A stretch of DNA of 64,000 nucleotides from NCBI GenBank assembly GCA_027306915.1, contig DAHUYW010000011.1, positions 1-64,000 on the forward strand, read 5' to 3'. Below, one piece after another: positions 26,258 to 35,183 of this stretch (position 1 is the stretch's first letter; each line of letters starts with the position of its first letter). The DNA is from Spirochaetales bacterium (GTDB lineage: Bacteria > Spirochaetota > Spirochaetia > DAHUYW01). Below the pieces are notes generated by a model that worked only from the letters and a program-made list of their open reading frames with translations, was not told the DNA's origin and searched no databases. A program made the position numbers and the translations under genes.

Positions 26258-26323
26258 GGATTATGCGAGGAAGCGGGCAGCTTGGTTTTCGAAGACTGAA
26301 ATCGAGGGTTTGAGGGAATTAGC

Positions 26324-26992
26324 ATGAACCACGCGAGCGATTTGGGCGCCGCAGGCCAAAGCGAGCTTATCGCGGGCATCGAGCGAGAGGCGGCCGAGGA
26401 GATCGAACGGCTCACCAAGGACGCGGCCAAAAGCCTCGCGGAGCGTCGCGAGACATCGCGCAAGCAGATCGAAGGAATTCTTGCCGACGCGGAACGCCGC
26501 GCCGAGGAGCAGTCCAAGATCGTCCGAAAGGAAGCCCACGCCCAAGAGGCGGTGGAAACCCATCGCATCGAGCTCAAAAGCCGGGACGACCTCTTTGCCG
26601 GAGTCCTCGCGAGGGTGCGCGCGCGGCTTGCTGGGCTCATTGGAAGCCCGGACTATCAGGAGATCCTCGTCGCGTGGATTGTGGAGGCTGCGGTCGGTCT
26701 CGGCGAAGATCGCGCCACCGTAAACGCTTCGAAGGAGGAGCGCAGCCTTCTCGCCGGCGCGCTGCCGAAGGCGGAGCGAAAGGTGGCGGAGCTCACGGGC
26801 CGAGCGATTAGCCTAAGCGAATCGAGCGACCCTCCTATTTCCGGTCAGGGCGTCGTGCTCACGTCGGCCACCTCGCGGACCGCCTTCAATAACCAGGTCG
26901 AGACCCGACTCCTGCGGTTCCGCACGGCTATTCAGAAAATGATTTACGAGGCGATCCAGACGGACAAAGGCCCGAGCCCTTCAGGCAGGTAG
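26324..26992 (+). CDS. V/A-type ATPase subunit E
   Basis: 222-residue peripheral-stalk subunit: a long charged helix (about 14-95) that would pair with the G/H subunit, then an alpha/beta head. The head includes '[24 protein letters not shown]', a common motif of E subunits, and ends in '[12 protein letters not shown]'. The 66 bases between F and E contain no gene. Followed after 7 bases by subunit A. Confidence 0.88.
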   Translation: MNHASDLGAAGQSELIAGIEREAAEEIERLTKDAAKSLAERRETSRKQIEGILADAERRAEEQSKIVRKEAHAQEAVETHRIELKSRDDLFAGVLARVRARLAGLIGSPDYQEILVAWIVEAAVGLGEDRATVNASKEERSLLAGALPKAERKVAELTGRAISLSESSDPPISGQGVVLTSATSRTAFNNQVETRLLRFRTAIQKMIYEAIQTDKGPSPSGR

Positions 26993-26999
26993 GTGCAAC

Positions 27000-28769
27000 A
27001 TGGCAGAGAGAGTAATAGGCAAGGTCCGACGCGTGAATGGACCGGTCATTGAGGCTTCGGGAGTCACCGACGCGATGATGCTCGAGCTCGTCTACGTCGG
27101 CGAGGTGCGCCTCGTAGGCGAGACGATCAAGCTCGAGGGGTCGAGTGCCATCATCCAGGTGTACGAGGACACGACCGGCATAAGGCCGGGTGAGAACGTC
27201 TACGGCTCCGGGATGCCCCTTTCGGTCGAGCTGGGTCCCGGGCTTATCGGAACGATCTACGATGGGATCCAGCGGCCGCTCGCGGAGATCTTCGCGGTGT
27301 CCGGCCAGTTTATCGATCGCGGCATTCAGCTTCCCTCGCTCGCGCGCGCGAAGAGGTGGCACTTCGTACCGTCGATCGCCGCTGGAGTAGCAATCACCCC
27401 GGGAACCATCCTCGGCATCGTGCAGGAAACCCAGGTCGTGGTTCACCGCGTTCTTGTTCCGCCGGCCGTCGAGGGAAGGCTCGCCCGCCTCGTTCCGGAG
27501 GGCGACTACACGGTAGAGGAGCCGATCGCCGTCGTGGAGACCGCCCGCGGAAGCGAAGAGCTCACCATGATGCACCGCTGGCCGATCCGCACCTCCCGAC
27601 CTGTGAAGGAGCGCCTCCCGCTCACCATCCCGCTCATCACCGGGCAGCGGGTCATCGACACCCTCTTTCCGGTCGCAAAGGGGGGCACCGTCGCGATTCC
27701 CGGCGGCTTCGGCACCGGCAAGACGATGACCCAGCACGCCATCGCCAAATGGTGCGACGCCGAGATCATCGTCTACATCGGATGCGGCGAGCGCGGAAAC
27801 GAGATGACCGACGTCCTCACCGAGTTCCCGAAGCTCGTCGACCCGCGCACCGGCCGCAGCCTCATGGAGCGGACGATCCTCATCGCAAACACCTCGAACA
27901 TGCCGGTCTCGGCTCGCGAGGCGAGCATCTATACCGGCGTCACCATGGCGGAGTACTTTCGCGACCAAGGCTACCATGTCGCGGTCATGGCCGACTCGAC
28001 CTCGCGCTGGGCGGAAGCGCTCCGCGAGCTGTCGGGTCGCATGGAGGAGATGCCCGCCGAAGAGGGTTTTCCCGCGTACCTGCCCACGCGCATCGCCGAG
28101 TTCTACGAAAGGGCCGGCTTCATGACGACCCTCGCCGATCAGCCGGGTTCGGTCTCGATCATCGGCGCGGTCTCGCCTCCGGGAGGCGATTTCTCGGAGC
28201 CGGTCACCCAGCACACCAAGCGCTTTGTGCGCTGCTTCTGGGGGCTCGATCGCCAGCTTGCCAATGCGCGCCACTACCCGGCCATCTCCTGGCTCGACAG
28301 CTACAGCGAGTACCTCGAGGAGGTCACGCCCTGGTGGGAACACCACATGGGCCCGAGCTGGGCGATCGACCGTGCCGAGATCATGGAGCTTCTCCAGAGA
28401 GAGGTGCGGCTCCAGCAGGTTGTGAAGCTCGTCGGACCGGACGCGCTCCCCGACAGCCAGCGCTTCATCCTCGAGGTGTGCACCCTCTTCAAGAATGCAT
28501 TCCTCCAGCAGAACGCCTACGACGACATCGACCGTTACTCGACGGTCGAAAAGCAGGTGAAGATGCTGTCAATCATCCTCACCTATTGGCGGCGGGGCTC
28601 GCAAATCCTCAAAGGGGGAGTCACCCTGGTCACTCTCAAACAAATAAAGATTCTCCAGGAGGTCATCAAGATGAAGTTCTCGATAGGGAACGAGCACCCC
28701 GAGGAATTCGATGAGCTCCTCGCTCGCTTCGAGCGTGCGCTCGACCAGACGGAGGCCGTCAATGTCTAA
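27000..28769 (+). CDS. atpA: V/A-type ATPase catalytic subunit A
   Basis: 589 residues. The P-loop 'GGFGTGKT' is at about residue 235, followed by '[16 protein letters not shown]' with the catalytic-Glu region, '[19 protein letters not shown]' and '[21 protein letters not shown]'. The nonhomologous insert typical of A subunits (about residues 115-185) is present. ATG 27000 follows AGGTAGGTG. The stop lies inside the start region of subunit B (8-base overlap). Confidence 0.97.
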   Translation: MAERVIGKVRRVNGPVIEASGVTDAMMLELVYVGEVRLVGETIKLEGSSAIIQVYEDTTGIRPGENVYGSGMPLSVELGPGLIGTIYDGIQRPLAEIFAVSGQFIDRGIQLPSLARAKRWHFVPSIAAGVAITPGTILGIVQETQVVVHRVLVPPAVEGRLARLVPEGDYTVEEPIAVVETARGSEELTMMHRWPIRTSRPVKERLPLTIPLITGQRVIDTLFPVAKGGTVAIPGGFGTGKTMTQHAIAKWCDAEIIVYIGCGERGNEMTDVLTEFPKLVDPRTGRSLMERTILIANTSNMPVSAREASIYTGVTMAEYFRDQGYHVAVMADSTSRWAEALRELSGRMEEMPAEEGFPAYLPTRIAEFYERAGFMTTLADQPGSVSIIGAVSPPGGDFSEPVTQHTKRFVRCFWGLDRQLANARHYPAISWLDSYSEYLEEVTPWWEHHMGPSWAIDRAEIMELLQREVRLQQVVKLVGPDALPDSQRFILEVCTLFKNAFLQQNAYDDIDRYSTVEKQVKMLSIILTYWRRGSQILKGGVTLVTLKQIKILQEVIKMKFSIGNEHPEEFDELLARFERALDQTEAVNV

Positions 28770-30285
28770 AGCTGCTTCGGCCGCCGCCCAATCGGCCGCG
28801 GCGCAGGCGGCGGCTGCCGACCCCGTTGCCGCGGAAAGGGCAGTGCGCAAAGCTGCCGCCAGCCAGACTTCGCGCCCGGCACCGGCCGGCCTCGGCGAGC
28901 TCAGCGAGAAGCTCCTCGCCGGGAAGGAGTACATCGGCGTTCAGCGCATCGACGGACCGCTCGTCTTCGTCCGCAAGACCCACCCGGTCGGCTACCGGGA
29001 CCTCGTCGAGATAGTGGACGGGAGCGGGGGGATACGCCTAGGAATGGTGCTCGACACCTCCGAGGACGTGGTCGTCGCTCAGGTCTTCGAGGGAACGACC
29101 GGGCTCACGATGCCCGACACCCGGGTGCGCTTTCGCGGCGAGCCCCTGACGCTCGGCGTCGGAACCGAGATGCTCGGGCGGGTCTTCAACGGCCTCGGGC
29201 AGCCCATCGACGGCGGCCCCGCGCCTCTTCCCGAGGAAGAGCAGAACGTCAACGGCAAGCCGATAAATCCCACGGCGAGAGAGTACCCGCGTGACTTCAT
29301 CCAGACCGGAATCTCGGTCATCGACGGGATGAACACCCTGATCCGCGGACAGAAACTTCCGATCTTCTCGGGCAACGGCCTTCCGCACAACGAGCTCGCG
29401 GCCCAGATTGCGCGCCAGGCGAAGATCCGCGGAGGTGCAACGAACTTCGCGGTCGTCTTCGCCGCGATGGGAGTCAAGCACGACGTCGCCCGTTTTTTCA
29501 CCAGCTCCTTCGAGGAAACCGGCTCGCTTGCGAACGTCGCGCTTTTCCTCTCGCTTGCCGACGACCCCTCGATCGAGCGGACCATCACCCCGCGCACCGC
29601 GCTCACCCTCGCGGAGCATCTCGCCTTCAACAAGGGGATGCACGTGCTCGTCATCATGACGGACATGTCGAACTACTGCGAATCCCTGCGCGAGATCTCG
29701 ACCATCCGGGGCGAGATTCCCTCCCGCAAGGGTTACCCCGGCTACCTCTATTCGGACCTTGCGGAGATCTACGAGCGCTCGGGGATGCTGAAGGGGCTTC
29801 CCGGCTCGATAACGCAGCTTCCGATTCTTACGATGCCCAACGACGACATCAGCCACCCAATTCCGGACCTCACGGGCTACATCACCGAGGGACAGATCGT
29901 CTTCGAGCGCGAGATGTACGCCCGAAGCATCTATCCTCCTATCGCCGGGCTCCCTTCCCTTTCGCGCCTCATGAAGGACGGCATCGGCAAGGGGATGACC
30001 CGCGAAGACCACCCGCACCTTGCAAGCCAGCTCTTCGCCTGCTACAGTTACGTGAAGGACGTTCGCAACCTCGCCTCGGTCATCGGCGAGGAGGAGCTCA
30101 CCCCACTCGACCGGCAGTATCTCGATTTCGGAGACGCCTTCGAGCGCAACTTCGTTACCCAGACAAAGAACGAGGACCGCACCATCGAGCAGACCCTCGA
30201 TCTCGGCTGGGAGACCCTGCGGCTTCTGCCTACCGAAGAGCTTCATCGCGTCACCGAGGAAGAGGTGGAGAAGTTCTACGGATGA
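28762..30285 (+). CDS. atpB: V/A-type ATPase subunit B with Ala-rich N-terminal extension
   Basis: 507 residues. The standard B core begins at about residue 55 ('[16 protein letters not shown]'); the preceding ~54 residues are Ala/Gln-rich and low-complexity and are not part of the usual subunit. The degenerate nucleotide site '[17 protein letters not shown]' replaces the P-loop, as normal for B. '[19 protein letters not shown]' and '[21 protein letters not shown]' confirm identity. ATG 28762 is the first good start; GTG at residue 28 is an alternative, and no start codon exists right at the core. Its TGA overlaps the D-subunit ATG. Confidence 0.95.
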   Translation: MSKAASAAAQSAAAQAAAADPVAAERAVRKAAASQTSRPAPAGLGELSEKLLAGKEYIGVQRIDGPLVFVRKTHPVGYRDLVEIVDGSGGIRLGMVLDTSEDVVVAQVFEGTTGLTMPDTRVRFRGEPLTLGVGTEMLGRVFNGLGQPIDGGPAPLPEEEQNVNGKPINPTAREYPRDFIQTGISVIDGMNTLIRGQKLPIFSGNGLPHNELAAQIARQAKIRGGATNFAVVFAAMGVKHDVARFFTSSFEETGSLANVALFLSLADDPSIERTITPRTALTLAEHLAFNKGMHVLVIMTDMSNYCESLREISTIRGEIPSRKGYPGYLYSDLAEIYERSGMLKGLPGSITQLPILTMPNDDISHPIPDLTGYITEGQIVFEREMYARSIYPPIAGLPSLSRLMKDGIGKGMTREDHPHLASQLFACYSYVKDVRNLASVIGEEELTPLDRQYLDFGDAFERNFVTQTKNEDRTIEQTLDLGWETLRLLPTEELHRVTEEEVEKFYG

Positions 30286-30917
30286 AGAGCGTAGCCCCGA
30301 CCAAGACCAATCTTCTTGCGCTGAAGCAGGAGCTCAAGTTCGCCCGCCTGGGCTACGACCTCCTCGACCAGAAGCGCAACATCCTCATCCTCGAGCTCTT
30401 GAACCTGGTTGACCAGGCGGTCGACTTCGAAGGCAGGGTCGACAAGGCCCTCGCCGAGGCCTACCGAACCCTCGGCGAAGCGGCCCTCGCCATGGGCAAG
30501 CTCAAGGTGGTGAGCCTCTCGAGCGCGGTCAACATCGAGGCCTCCATCGCCATCAAACAGAGAAGGGTGATGGGCGTGCGGCTACCGGTCGTGCAGACCA
30601 GCTTCGCCGAGCACGGGCCCTACTACAGCCCTGCCGGAACGAGCGCCTGGATCGATAGCGCGCTCCTCGCCTTCAAGGGCGCGCTTGAATCCATGGGTCG
30701 ACTCGCCGAGCTCAAGATCTCCATCATGCGCCTCGCCCGAGAGGTCAAGAAGACCATTCGCAAGGTGAACGCCCTCGAGAAAATCGCCATTCCCGACCTC
30801 GAGGAGACGGTCGTATCGATACAGAACCGCCTGGAGGAGAACGAGCGGGATGCCTTCGTGCTTATGAAGATGGTGAAGTCCCGTCTCGATCGCAACACGG
30901 GCGGACGCGAGGCGTGA
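30282..30917 (+). CDS. atpD: V/A-type ATPase subunit D
   Basis: 211-residue central rotor shaft, a long antiparallel coiled coil. '[30 protein letters not shown]' at the N-terminus (read in part: '[18 protein letters not shown]') and '[20 protein letters not shown]' near residue 165 are diagnostic. ATG overlaps the B stop by 4 bases. Last subunit gene of the operon; a Usp gene follows after 54 bases. Confidence 0.95.
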   Translation: MKSVAPTKTNLLALKQELKFARLGYDLLDQKRNILILELLNLVDQAVDFEGRVDKALAEAYRTLGEAALAMGKLKVVSLSSAVNIEASIAIKQRRVMGVRLPVVQTSFAEHGPYYSPAGTSAWIDSALLAFKGALESMGRLAELKISIMRLAREVKKTIRKVNALEKIAIPDLEETVVSIQNRLEENERDAFVLMKMVKSRLDRNTGGREA

Positions 30918-30971
30918 GCGCGACGGCCGGCGACGCCCCTGCCGTGTCCTTTGCGCAAAAAGGAGTATCCT

Positions 30972-31460
30972 ATGGGAGGCACGATTGAGAAGGTCATGGT
31001 CTACGTCGATGGAACCGAGCAGTCGATCACGGCGGCCAAATGCGCCATCTGCCTCGCGAAGGAGACCGACGCTCAGCTGCTCGCCGCCTACGTCGTCAAC
31101 GCCAAGGCGCTCGTCGATCTGGTCCATGCCCACATCTTTCTTGAAAGCGAGCGCCGGTCCTATCTGCACGACCTGGAGAACGATGCGATCCGCTATCTGA
31201 ACCATGTACGGGAGCTTGCCGCCCGTAAGGGGCTCTTCGTCGAAACCCTCCAGCGCAGCGGCAGCGTCCACCAAGAGATCAAGAGCCTCGTGGAGGAGTA
31301 TGCAGTCGATCTCCTCGTTATCGGCGAGCTTCCACGACTGCAAAGCCGGCGGGATGAGCTCTACGACGAAACCGAGCGAGCGATGAGGCGGGTGGGTTGC
31401 AGCGTCCTCATCGTGAAGGACCAGGAGCGTGTCGAGCGCCTGTTCGAGACCCTTCCGTGA
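30972..31460 (+). CDS. Universal stress protein (UspA) family
   Basis: 162 residues with the Usp Rossmann-like fold: 'KVMVYVDGTEQSITAAKCAICLA' at the N-terminus (conserved Asp and helix 1) and 'DLLVIGELPR...VGCSVLIVKD' at the C-terminus. The G-x2-G-x9-G(S/T) ATP-binding loop is not visible, so it is likely the non-ATP-binding type. ATG 30972 follows AAAGGAG; the longer frame to 30951 is unlikely. Possibly co-transcribed with the V-ATPase operon. Confidence 0.85.
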   Translation: MGGTIEKVMVYVDGTEQSITAAKCAICLAKETDAQLLAAYVVNAKALVDLVHAHIFLESERRSYLHDLENDAIRYLNHVRELAARKGLFVETLQRSGSVHQEIKSLVEEYAVDLLVIGELPRLQSRRDELYDETERAMRRVGCSVLIVKDQERVERLFETLP

Positions 31461-31465
31461 TGTGC

Positions 31466-31471
31466 TATACT
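31466..31471 (+). promoter_or_regulatory. -10 element before the EIIA-like gene
   Basis: TATACT just after the usp stop, with a weak -35 (TTCGAG at 31443-31448, 17-base spacer). It leaves a leader of about 22 bases containing AAGGA before ATG 31500. Confidence 0.45.
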
Positions 31472-31499
31472 CCTCCCCGCTGAGTGTAAGGAATGTAAT

Positions 31500-31949
31500 A
31501 TGGCGTTGATTGAGCTTATCAGCCGGGAAATAGTGAAGATTCCCCTCATTTCTACAACGAAACCGGACGTTCTGCGCGAGCTCGTCGAGTTTCTCTACGA
31601 AAGCCGACGCGTCGCCGAGGTCGATAGGGTCTACGAGGCACTCATTGCCCGCGAAGAGCTTGGAAGCACGGGGCTTGACGGCGGAATCGCGGTCCCGCAC
31701 TGCAAGTCCGATGCCGTGAGAAGCCTCACCATGGCGATCGGGATCTCGCGCAAGGGAGTCGATTTCGACTCCCTCGACGGAAAACCATCCCAGCTCTTTT
31801 TCCTTCTCGTCGCACCGCCGGATCAGACCGGCCCGCACATCACCGCGCTCGCCGAGATTGCGAAGATCACCAAGGCGCGCTCCTTCTGTACGACGATAGT
31901 CGCCGCCCGTGACGCCGACGAGGTCGTGAAGCTGTTTCGGACGGAGTAG
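31500..31949 (+). CDS. PTS EIIA-like protein (PtsN/fructose type)
   Basis: 149-residue single EIIA domain of the fructose/mannitol/nitrogen-PTS family. The phosphorylated His is His67 in 'GIAVPHCK'; 'TGLDGGIAVPH' and 'DFDSLDGKPSQLFFLLVAP' are the family motifs. No EIIB, EIIC, HPr or EI lies nearby, so a regulatory (EIIA-Ntr-like) role rather than sugar transport is the simplest reading. Ribosome-binding site AAGGA at 31488. Confidence 0.88.
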   Translation: MALIELISREIVKIPLISTTKPDVLRELVEFLYESRRVAEVDRVYEALIAREELGSTGLDGGIAVPHCKSDAVRSLTMAIGISRKGVDFDSLDGKPSQLFFLLVAPPDQTGPHITALAEIAKITKARSFCTTIVAARDADEVVKLFRTE

Positions 31950-31959
31950 ACCAGAAGGC

Positions 31960-32275
31960 GGACCCCGCCCCGAACAGCTGCGCCGCAGGGAGGCGGCCCG
32001 CGGCTTCGTCGCGGAGGAGCCGGAGGCCGCGCTCACAGCCATCGCCGAGCGCTACCGCGAGACCGCGGCCGCCGCGGCGCGACGCCTCACGGCGCTGCGG
32101 CGCGGCCGACAACAGCATCGCGCTCCTCGCGTCGGCGGATGCCCAGGCGCACAGCTTTCAGCGATCGTGGACCGACAACTCGGTTATCGTCGCGATGGCC
32201 GAGGAGTTCATTGCGAGCTTCGTGTTCATCGAGGAGGCCTTTGAAAACCAGTGGGTTCCCTGGGGGGAATCCTGA
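31960..32275 (+). pseudogene. Frameshifted remnant of an unknown helical protein
   Basis: The 342 bases between the EIIA-like gene and GAPDH hold no intact ORF. Plus-strand frame 1 from about 31960 reads as a helical protein ('EQLRRREAARGFVAEEPEA', 'ALTAIAERYRETAAAAARR'). Around 32100 it must jump one base, after which frame 2 continues as 'ADNSIALLASADAQAHSFQ...AMAEEFIASFVFIEEAFENQ' to TGA at 32273-32275. No start codon is present in the first part. It looks like the C-terminal half of a protein gene that has lost its 5' end and suffered an indel. Family not recognised. Confidence 0.4.
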
Positions 32276-32291
32276 CCCGTGGAGGAAGGAT

Positions 32292-33293
32292 ATGGGTACG
32301 ATCGGCATTTACGGATTCGGGCGCATCGGCAGGACGCTGCTTCGCGCGGCGCTTGAGCGAAGGCTTTTTACACCTTCGCACATCGGCGACATCACGGATC
32401 CGGCGAACCTTGCGGCGCTCTTCGAGGTGGACTCCAACTTCGGACGATGGCTGGAGCCGGTCCGCTTCGAGGCTGGAAAGCTCGTGGTCGGCGACCGAAG
32501 AGTCGCCTTCGTCGACACGGCTAAAGAGGTGCCCGACTGGGGAGCCCTCGGGGTCGATGTCGTGGTCGACTGCTCGGGACGGGCCACCCGCCGGCCGAAC
32601 GCCCAAGTGCACCTGGACCACGGCGCGAAGAGGGTGCTCGTGAGCGCGGGCAGCAAGTCTCTCGCGGACTGCGATGCCGTGCTCCTTCCGGGGATCAACC
32701 TCGATTCCTACGACCCTTCGAAGCATCACATCGTGAGCATGGGAAGCTGCACGACGAACGCCCTCGCACCGGTCATCAAGATCCTGCGGGAGAGCCTCGG
32801 CATCGCTGCGGGCTTTTTCTCGACCGTTCACTCCTACACCAACACCCAGTCCCTCACCGACCAGCCGATGGCCGACAGGCGCGATTCCTGGGCGGCGGCG
32901 GAGAATATCATCCCCTCCTCCTCGGGTGCCGCGAAAGCCCTCCGTTTCATCTGGCCCGACCTTCCGGTCACCGGCAAGTCCTATCGCGTTCCGACGCGGA
33001 CCGGCAGCATCGTCGAGCTCGTGGCGACCGTCGAGCGGCCGACCGACGTCGACTCTTTGAAGAAGCTCTTCCGCGCTGCCGCCGATTCGAAGCCCTTCCG
33101 GGGAATTCTCGGCGTCCTCGAGGAGGAGTGGGCCTCGTCGCGGATCGTGGGCGACAGCCGCTCGTCGATCATCGACCTTCCGCTCACCGGGGTGATGGGA
33201 GATCGCCTGGTGTCGGCCGCGGCCTGGTATGACAACGAGTACGGCTTTTCGAACCGTCTGGCCGAGACGGCGGCGCTCCTCGCGTCGGGATAG
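32292..33293 (+). CDS. Glyceraldehyde-3-phosphate dehydrogenase family, divergent
   Basis: 333 residues, NAD(P)-dependent phosphorylating aldehyde dehydrogenase fold. 'GIYGFGRIGR' at 5-14 is the cofactor site; catalytic Cys153 is in 'SMGSCTTNALAP', His in 'STVHSYTNTQ', and 'WYDNEYGFSNRL' is near the end. Several usually fixed positions differ: the normal 'SNASCTTN' is SMGSCTTN, 'HAYTNDQ' is HSYTNTQ, and the 'SAPSKD' loop is SAGSKS. So it may be a paralogue acting on another substrate (erythrose-4-P or an unusual aldehyde) rather than the main glycolytic enzyme. Strong GGAGGAAGG before ATG 32292. Confidence 0.85.
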   Translation: MGTIGIYGFGRIGRTLLRAALERRLFTPSHIGDITDPANLAALFEVDSNFGRWLEPVRFEAGKLVVGDRRVAFVDTAKEVPDWGALGVDVVVDCSGRATRRPNAQVHLDHGAKRVLVSAGSKSLADCDAVLLPGINLDSYDPSKHHIVSMGSCTTNALAPVIKILRESLGIAAGFFSTVHSYTNTQSLTDQPMADRRDSWAAAENIIPSSSGAAKALRFIWPDLPVTGKSYRVPTRTGSIVELVATVERPTDVDSLKKLFRAAADSKPFRGILGVLEEEWASSRIVGDSRSSIIDLPLTGVMGDRLVSAAAWYDNEYGFSNRLAETAALLASG

Positions 33294-33381
33294 CGCGCAG
33301 TTGGGTGGGCGGCGCTCCGGAAAGGGCGCCGGCCCGCGCCTGACTCTTCTGCGCGTCTCCACAAACGCCGTCGGAAGAACG

Positions 33382-34008
33382 CTACACAGCCTGATACCTC
33401 GCGAAGATCGCGCCCTTTGTCGATGTGAGGCTCTCAACGAGGCGAAGGCGAACTGCGTGCCCTTCGGGAAACAGCCGACGGCCAGCTCCGAGACCGATGG
33501 GGGCGATCAGAAGTATGTCTTCGTCGATGAGATCGCGTCGGACAAGCGAGTGTATCAGTTCCGCGCTCCCGAGAATGCCGAGGTCGTTGTTGTCGTGTTG
33601 CTTCAGCTCGGCCACCGCATCTGCCGCATCATTCGCGATGAGCGTGGAGTTCTCCCATATGAGCGGTTCCTTGAGCGTAGTTGAGGCGACATACTTGCGT
33701 GTTTTGTTGAGGACCGGAGTGTAGGGGTTGTTGGTCGCCTTCGCCCACGCTGAGTAGAGCTCCAGATAGGTCCTCTTTCCAAAGAGCAGCAAGCCTTTGC
33801 TTGAAGCCATGAGCTCGCCCATCTTGGTGCCGATCATGGAGTCCTGGTAGGGGACTCCCCAACCGCCGTGCACGAAGCCGCCGCGGGTATCCTCGTCCGG
33901 TCGTGCCGGGGCTTGCATGACTCCGTCGAGCGTCACGCTGTTGATGACAGTGACTTTGGCCGTTTTTGTTTTCTCCTCTTCCCGAATTGGCTCTCGAACG
34001 AAAACCAT
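33382..34008 (-). CDS. Dihydrofolate reductase-like / RibD C-terminal domain protein
   Basis: About 208 residues. 'VTVINSVTLDGVMQAPARPDED' opening (split: 'TVINSVTLDGVMQAP'), 'LLLFGKRTYLELY' and 'DLGILGSAELIHSLVRRDLIDE' are typical of the DHFR-like YyaP/RibD-C family of unknown reductase function. The start is uncertain: ATG 34008 or 34017 both lack a clear ribosome-binding site and the conserved part begins about 20 residues in. First from the left in an accessory patch of lower GC content; probably co-transcribed with the SMP-30 chimera 64 bases upstream. Confidence 0.82.
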   Translation of the reverse strand: MVFVREPIREEEKTKTAKVTVINSVTLDGVMQAPARPDEDTRGGFVHGGWGVPYQDSMIGTKMGELMASSKGLLLFGKRTYLELYSAWAKATNNPYTPVLNKTRKYVASTTLKEPLIWENSTLIANDAADAVAELKQHDNNDLGILGSAELIHSLVRRDLIDEDILLIAPIGLGAGRRLFPEGHAVRLRLVESLTSTKGAIFARYQAV

Positions 34009-34072
34009 GCCAGCCATTTGGCGGCAAAAGCCGACGCGTGCGGCGTGGGCGATGCACCGAGGCGCCAAGTTG

Positions 34073-35026
34073 TCAAGGACGGCCGGAGTGCGGCGCCGGC
34101 TGGTCCGGAGCGGCGAGCAAGTGGCCGGTTAGGCCCAGTCCTTCGTTCATAGCTGCCTCCATTCCGTGCCACACCGCGGCTCCTATGAACAAGGTGCAAC
34201 CGTCCTCACCTCCGAGCATGCACGAGAAGCACCCCCGACCGACCGCCACCGTCTTGAGCACCCTTCCTCCCTCCTGAACTCGGATGCAATACTCGCCCGG
34301 CACGCTGGCGACCCAGACGGCGCCCTCGGCATCTGCACAAATGCCGTCGGGAGCTTGATCAAGGTCTGCCCACGTACGGCGTCCGGACAGAGTGCCATCT
34401 TCTCCCACGTCAGAGGCGAGGAGCTTGGAAACATCCGAGTCAGCGACGACAAGAGTTCGCTCGTCATCAAGGAGTGCCATCCCATTCGGCCACTTTAGAG
34501 CATGGGCCACGACTTGCACGCTGCGATCCGGTCGAATCAGAACGATGTCCCCAGGACCGCCGTTTACATAGGCATTGCCAACGTCATCAATGACGAGCTC
34601 GTTGTAAGCCTTCGAGCTGAGGGCTGAAAGGTCGCAGGCCGCTTGAAGCCTTCCGTCAGACTCTTCGCGAAGAAGACGACGATTTGGCCCATCGACGATC
34701 AGAAGATGTCCGCTTGGTAGCCAGTCAATGCTGAACGGCAATGTCCGTGGTTCCACTCGCCCCATTACCCTTGACTCGCCATTGGGCATCACGGCGAGCA
34801 CTTCGCCCGTTCCCCAGTTGCAAAGCCAGACACGCCCGTCGTGCCACCGAAGCGACTCGGGAAACCCGAGACCGTCGAGCATCACCAATATTTCAACCTT
34901 TTTTCGATGCTCACCTTCGAAGAACCAATGCACGCCGTACTTGTCCGCAAGATGGTCGTACCTCCCAAAGGGCATGGCTTCGGCACAGTTGCCATCGAAC
35001 AAAAGAAAGGGGGTAAGATTTGCCAT
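34073..35026 (-). CDS. Chimera: PhnB-like VOC remnant fused to SMP-30/gluconolactonase
   Basis: 317 residues in one frame from ATG 35026 (AGGAGGAATT upstream). Residues 1-17 ('MANLTPFLLFDGNCAEAM') are the start of a PhnB/YjdN-type VOC protein, and residues 18-41 ('PFGRYDHLADKYGVHWFFEG') are the end of the same family; the ~90 residues between are missing. From about residue 44 a complete SMP-30/LRE beta-propeller begins ('MLDGLGFPESLRWHDGRVW', later 'APDGICADAEGAVWVAS'), a calcium-dependent lactonase family. TTG/GTG/ATG codons after an AAAGG at the junction could start the lactonase alone, so the VOC part may be a decaying leader. Confidence 0.82.
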   Translation of the reverse strand: MANLTPFLLFDGNCAEAMPFGRYDHLADKYGVHWFFEGEHRKKVEILVMLDGLGFPESLRWHDGRVWLCNWGTGEVLAVMPNGESRVMGRVEPRTLPFSIDWLPSGHLLIVDGPNRRLLREESDGRLQAACDLSALSSKAYNELVIDDVGNAYVNGGPGDIVLIRPDRSVQVVAHALKWPNGMALLDDERTLVVADSDVSKLLASDVGEDGTLSGRRTWADLDQAPDGICADAEGAVWVASVPGEYCIRVQEGGRVLKTVAVGRGCFSCMLGGEDGCTLFIGAAVWHGMEAAMNEGLGLTGHLLAAPDQPAPHSGRP

Positions 35027-35125
35027 AATTCCTCCTGATTGTCGTCTAGTTCCGCGAATGTCGACGACAGCGATCCTCGCAGTAACGCCGCTGCGCCCGG
35101 CTGGCTTGGTCGTCACGAAGGGATC

Positions 35126-35155
35126 ATATAAGTTCTATTGTCAGAATAATTGTAA
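35126..35155 (-). promoter_or_regulatory. Candidate promoter of the SMP-30 chimera
   Basis: Minus strand TTACAA (35155-35150), 18-base spacer, TTATAT (35131-35126), in a strikingly AT-rich stretch about 100 bases upstream of the ATG. Confidence 0.4.
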
Positions 35156-35183
35156 GAAACCGGCATCCGCAGGCGCCAGGTTA

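Noticed and set aside
26928..28346. 472-residue minus-strand frame opposite the V-ATPase A gene
   Set aside because: Arg/Asp/Gly-rich antisense reading of a highly conserved gene; such frames are common in GC-rich DNA.
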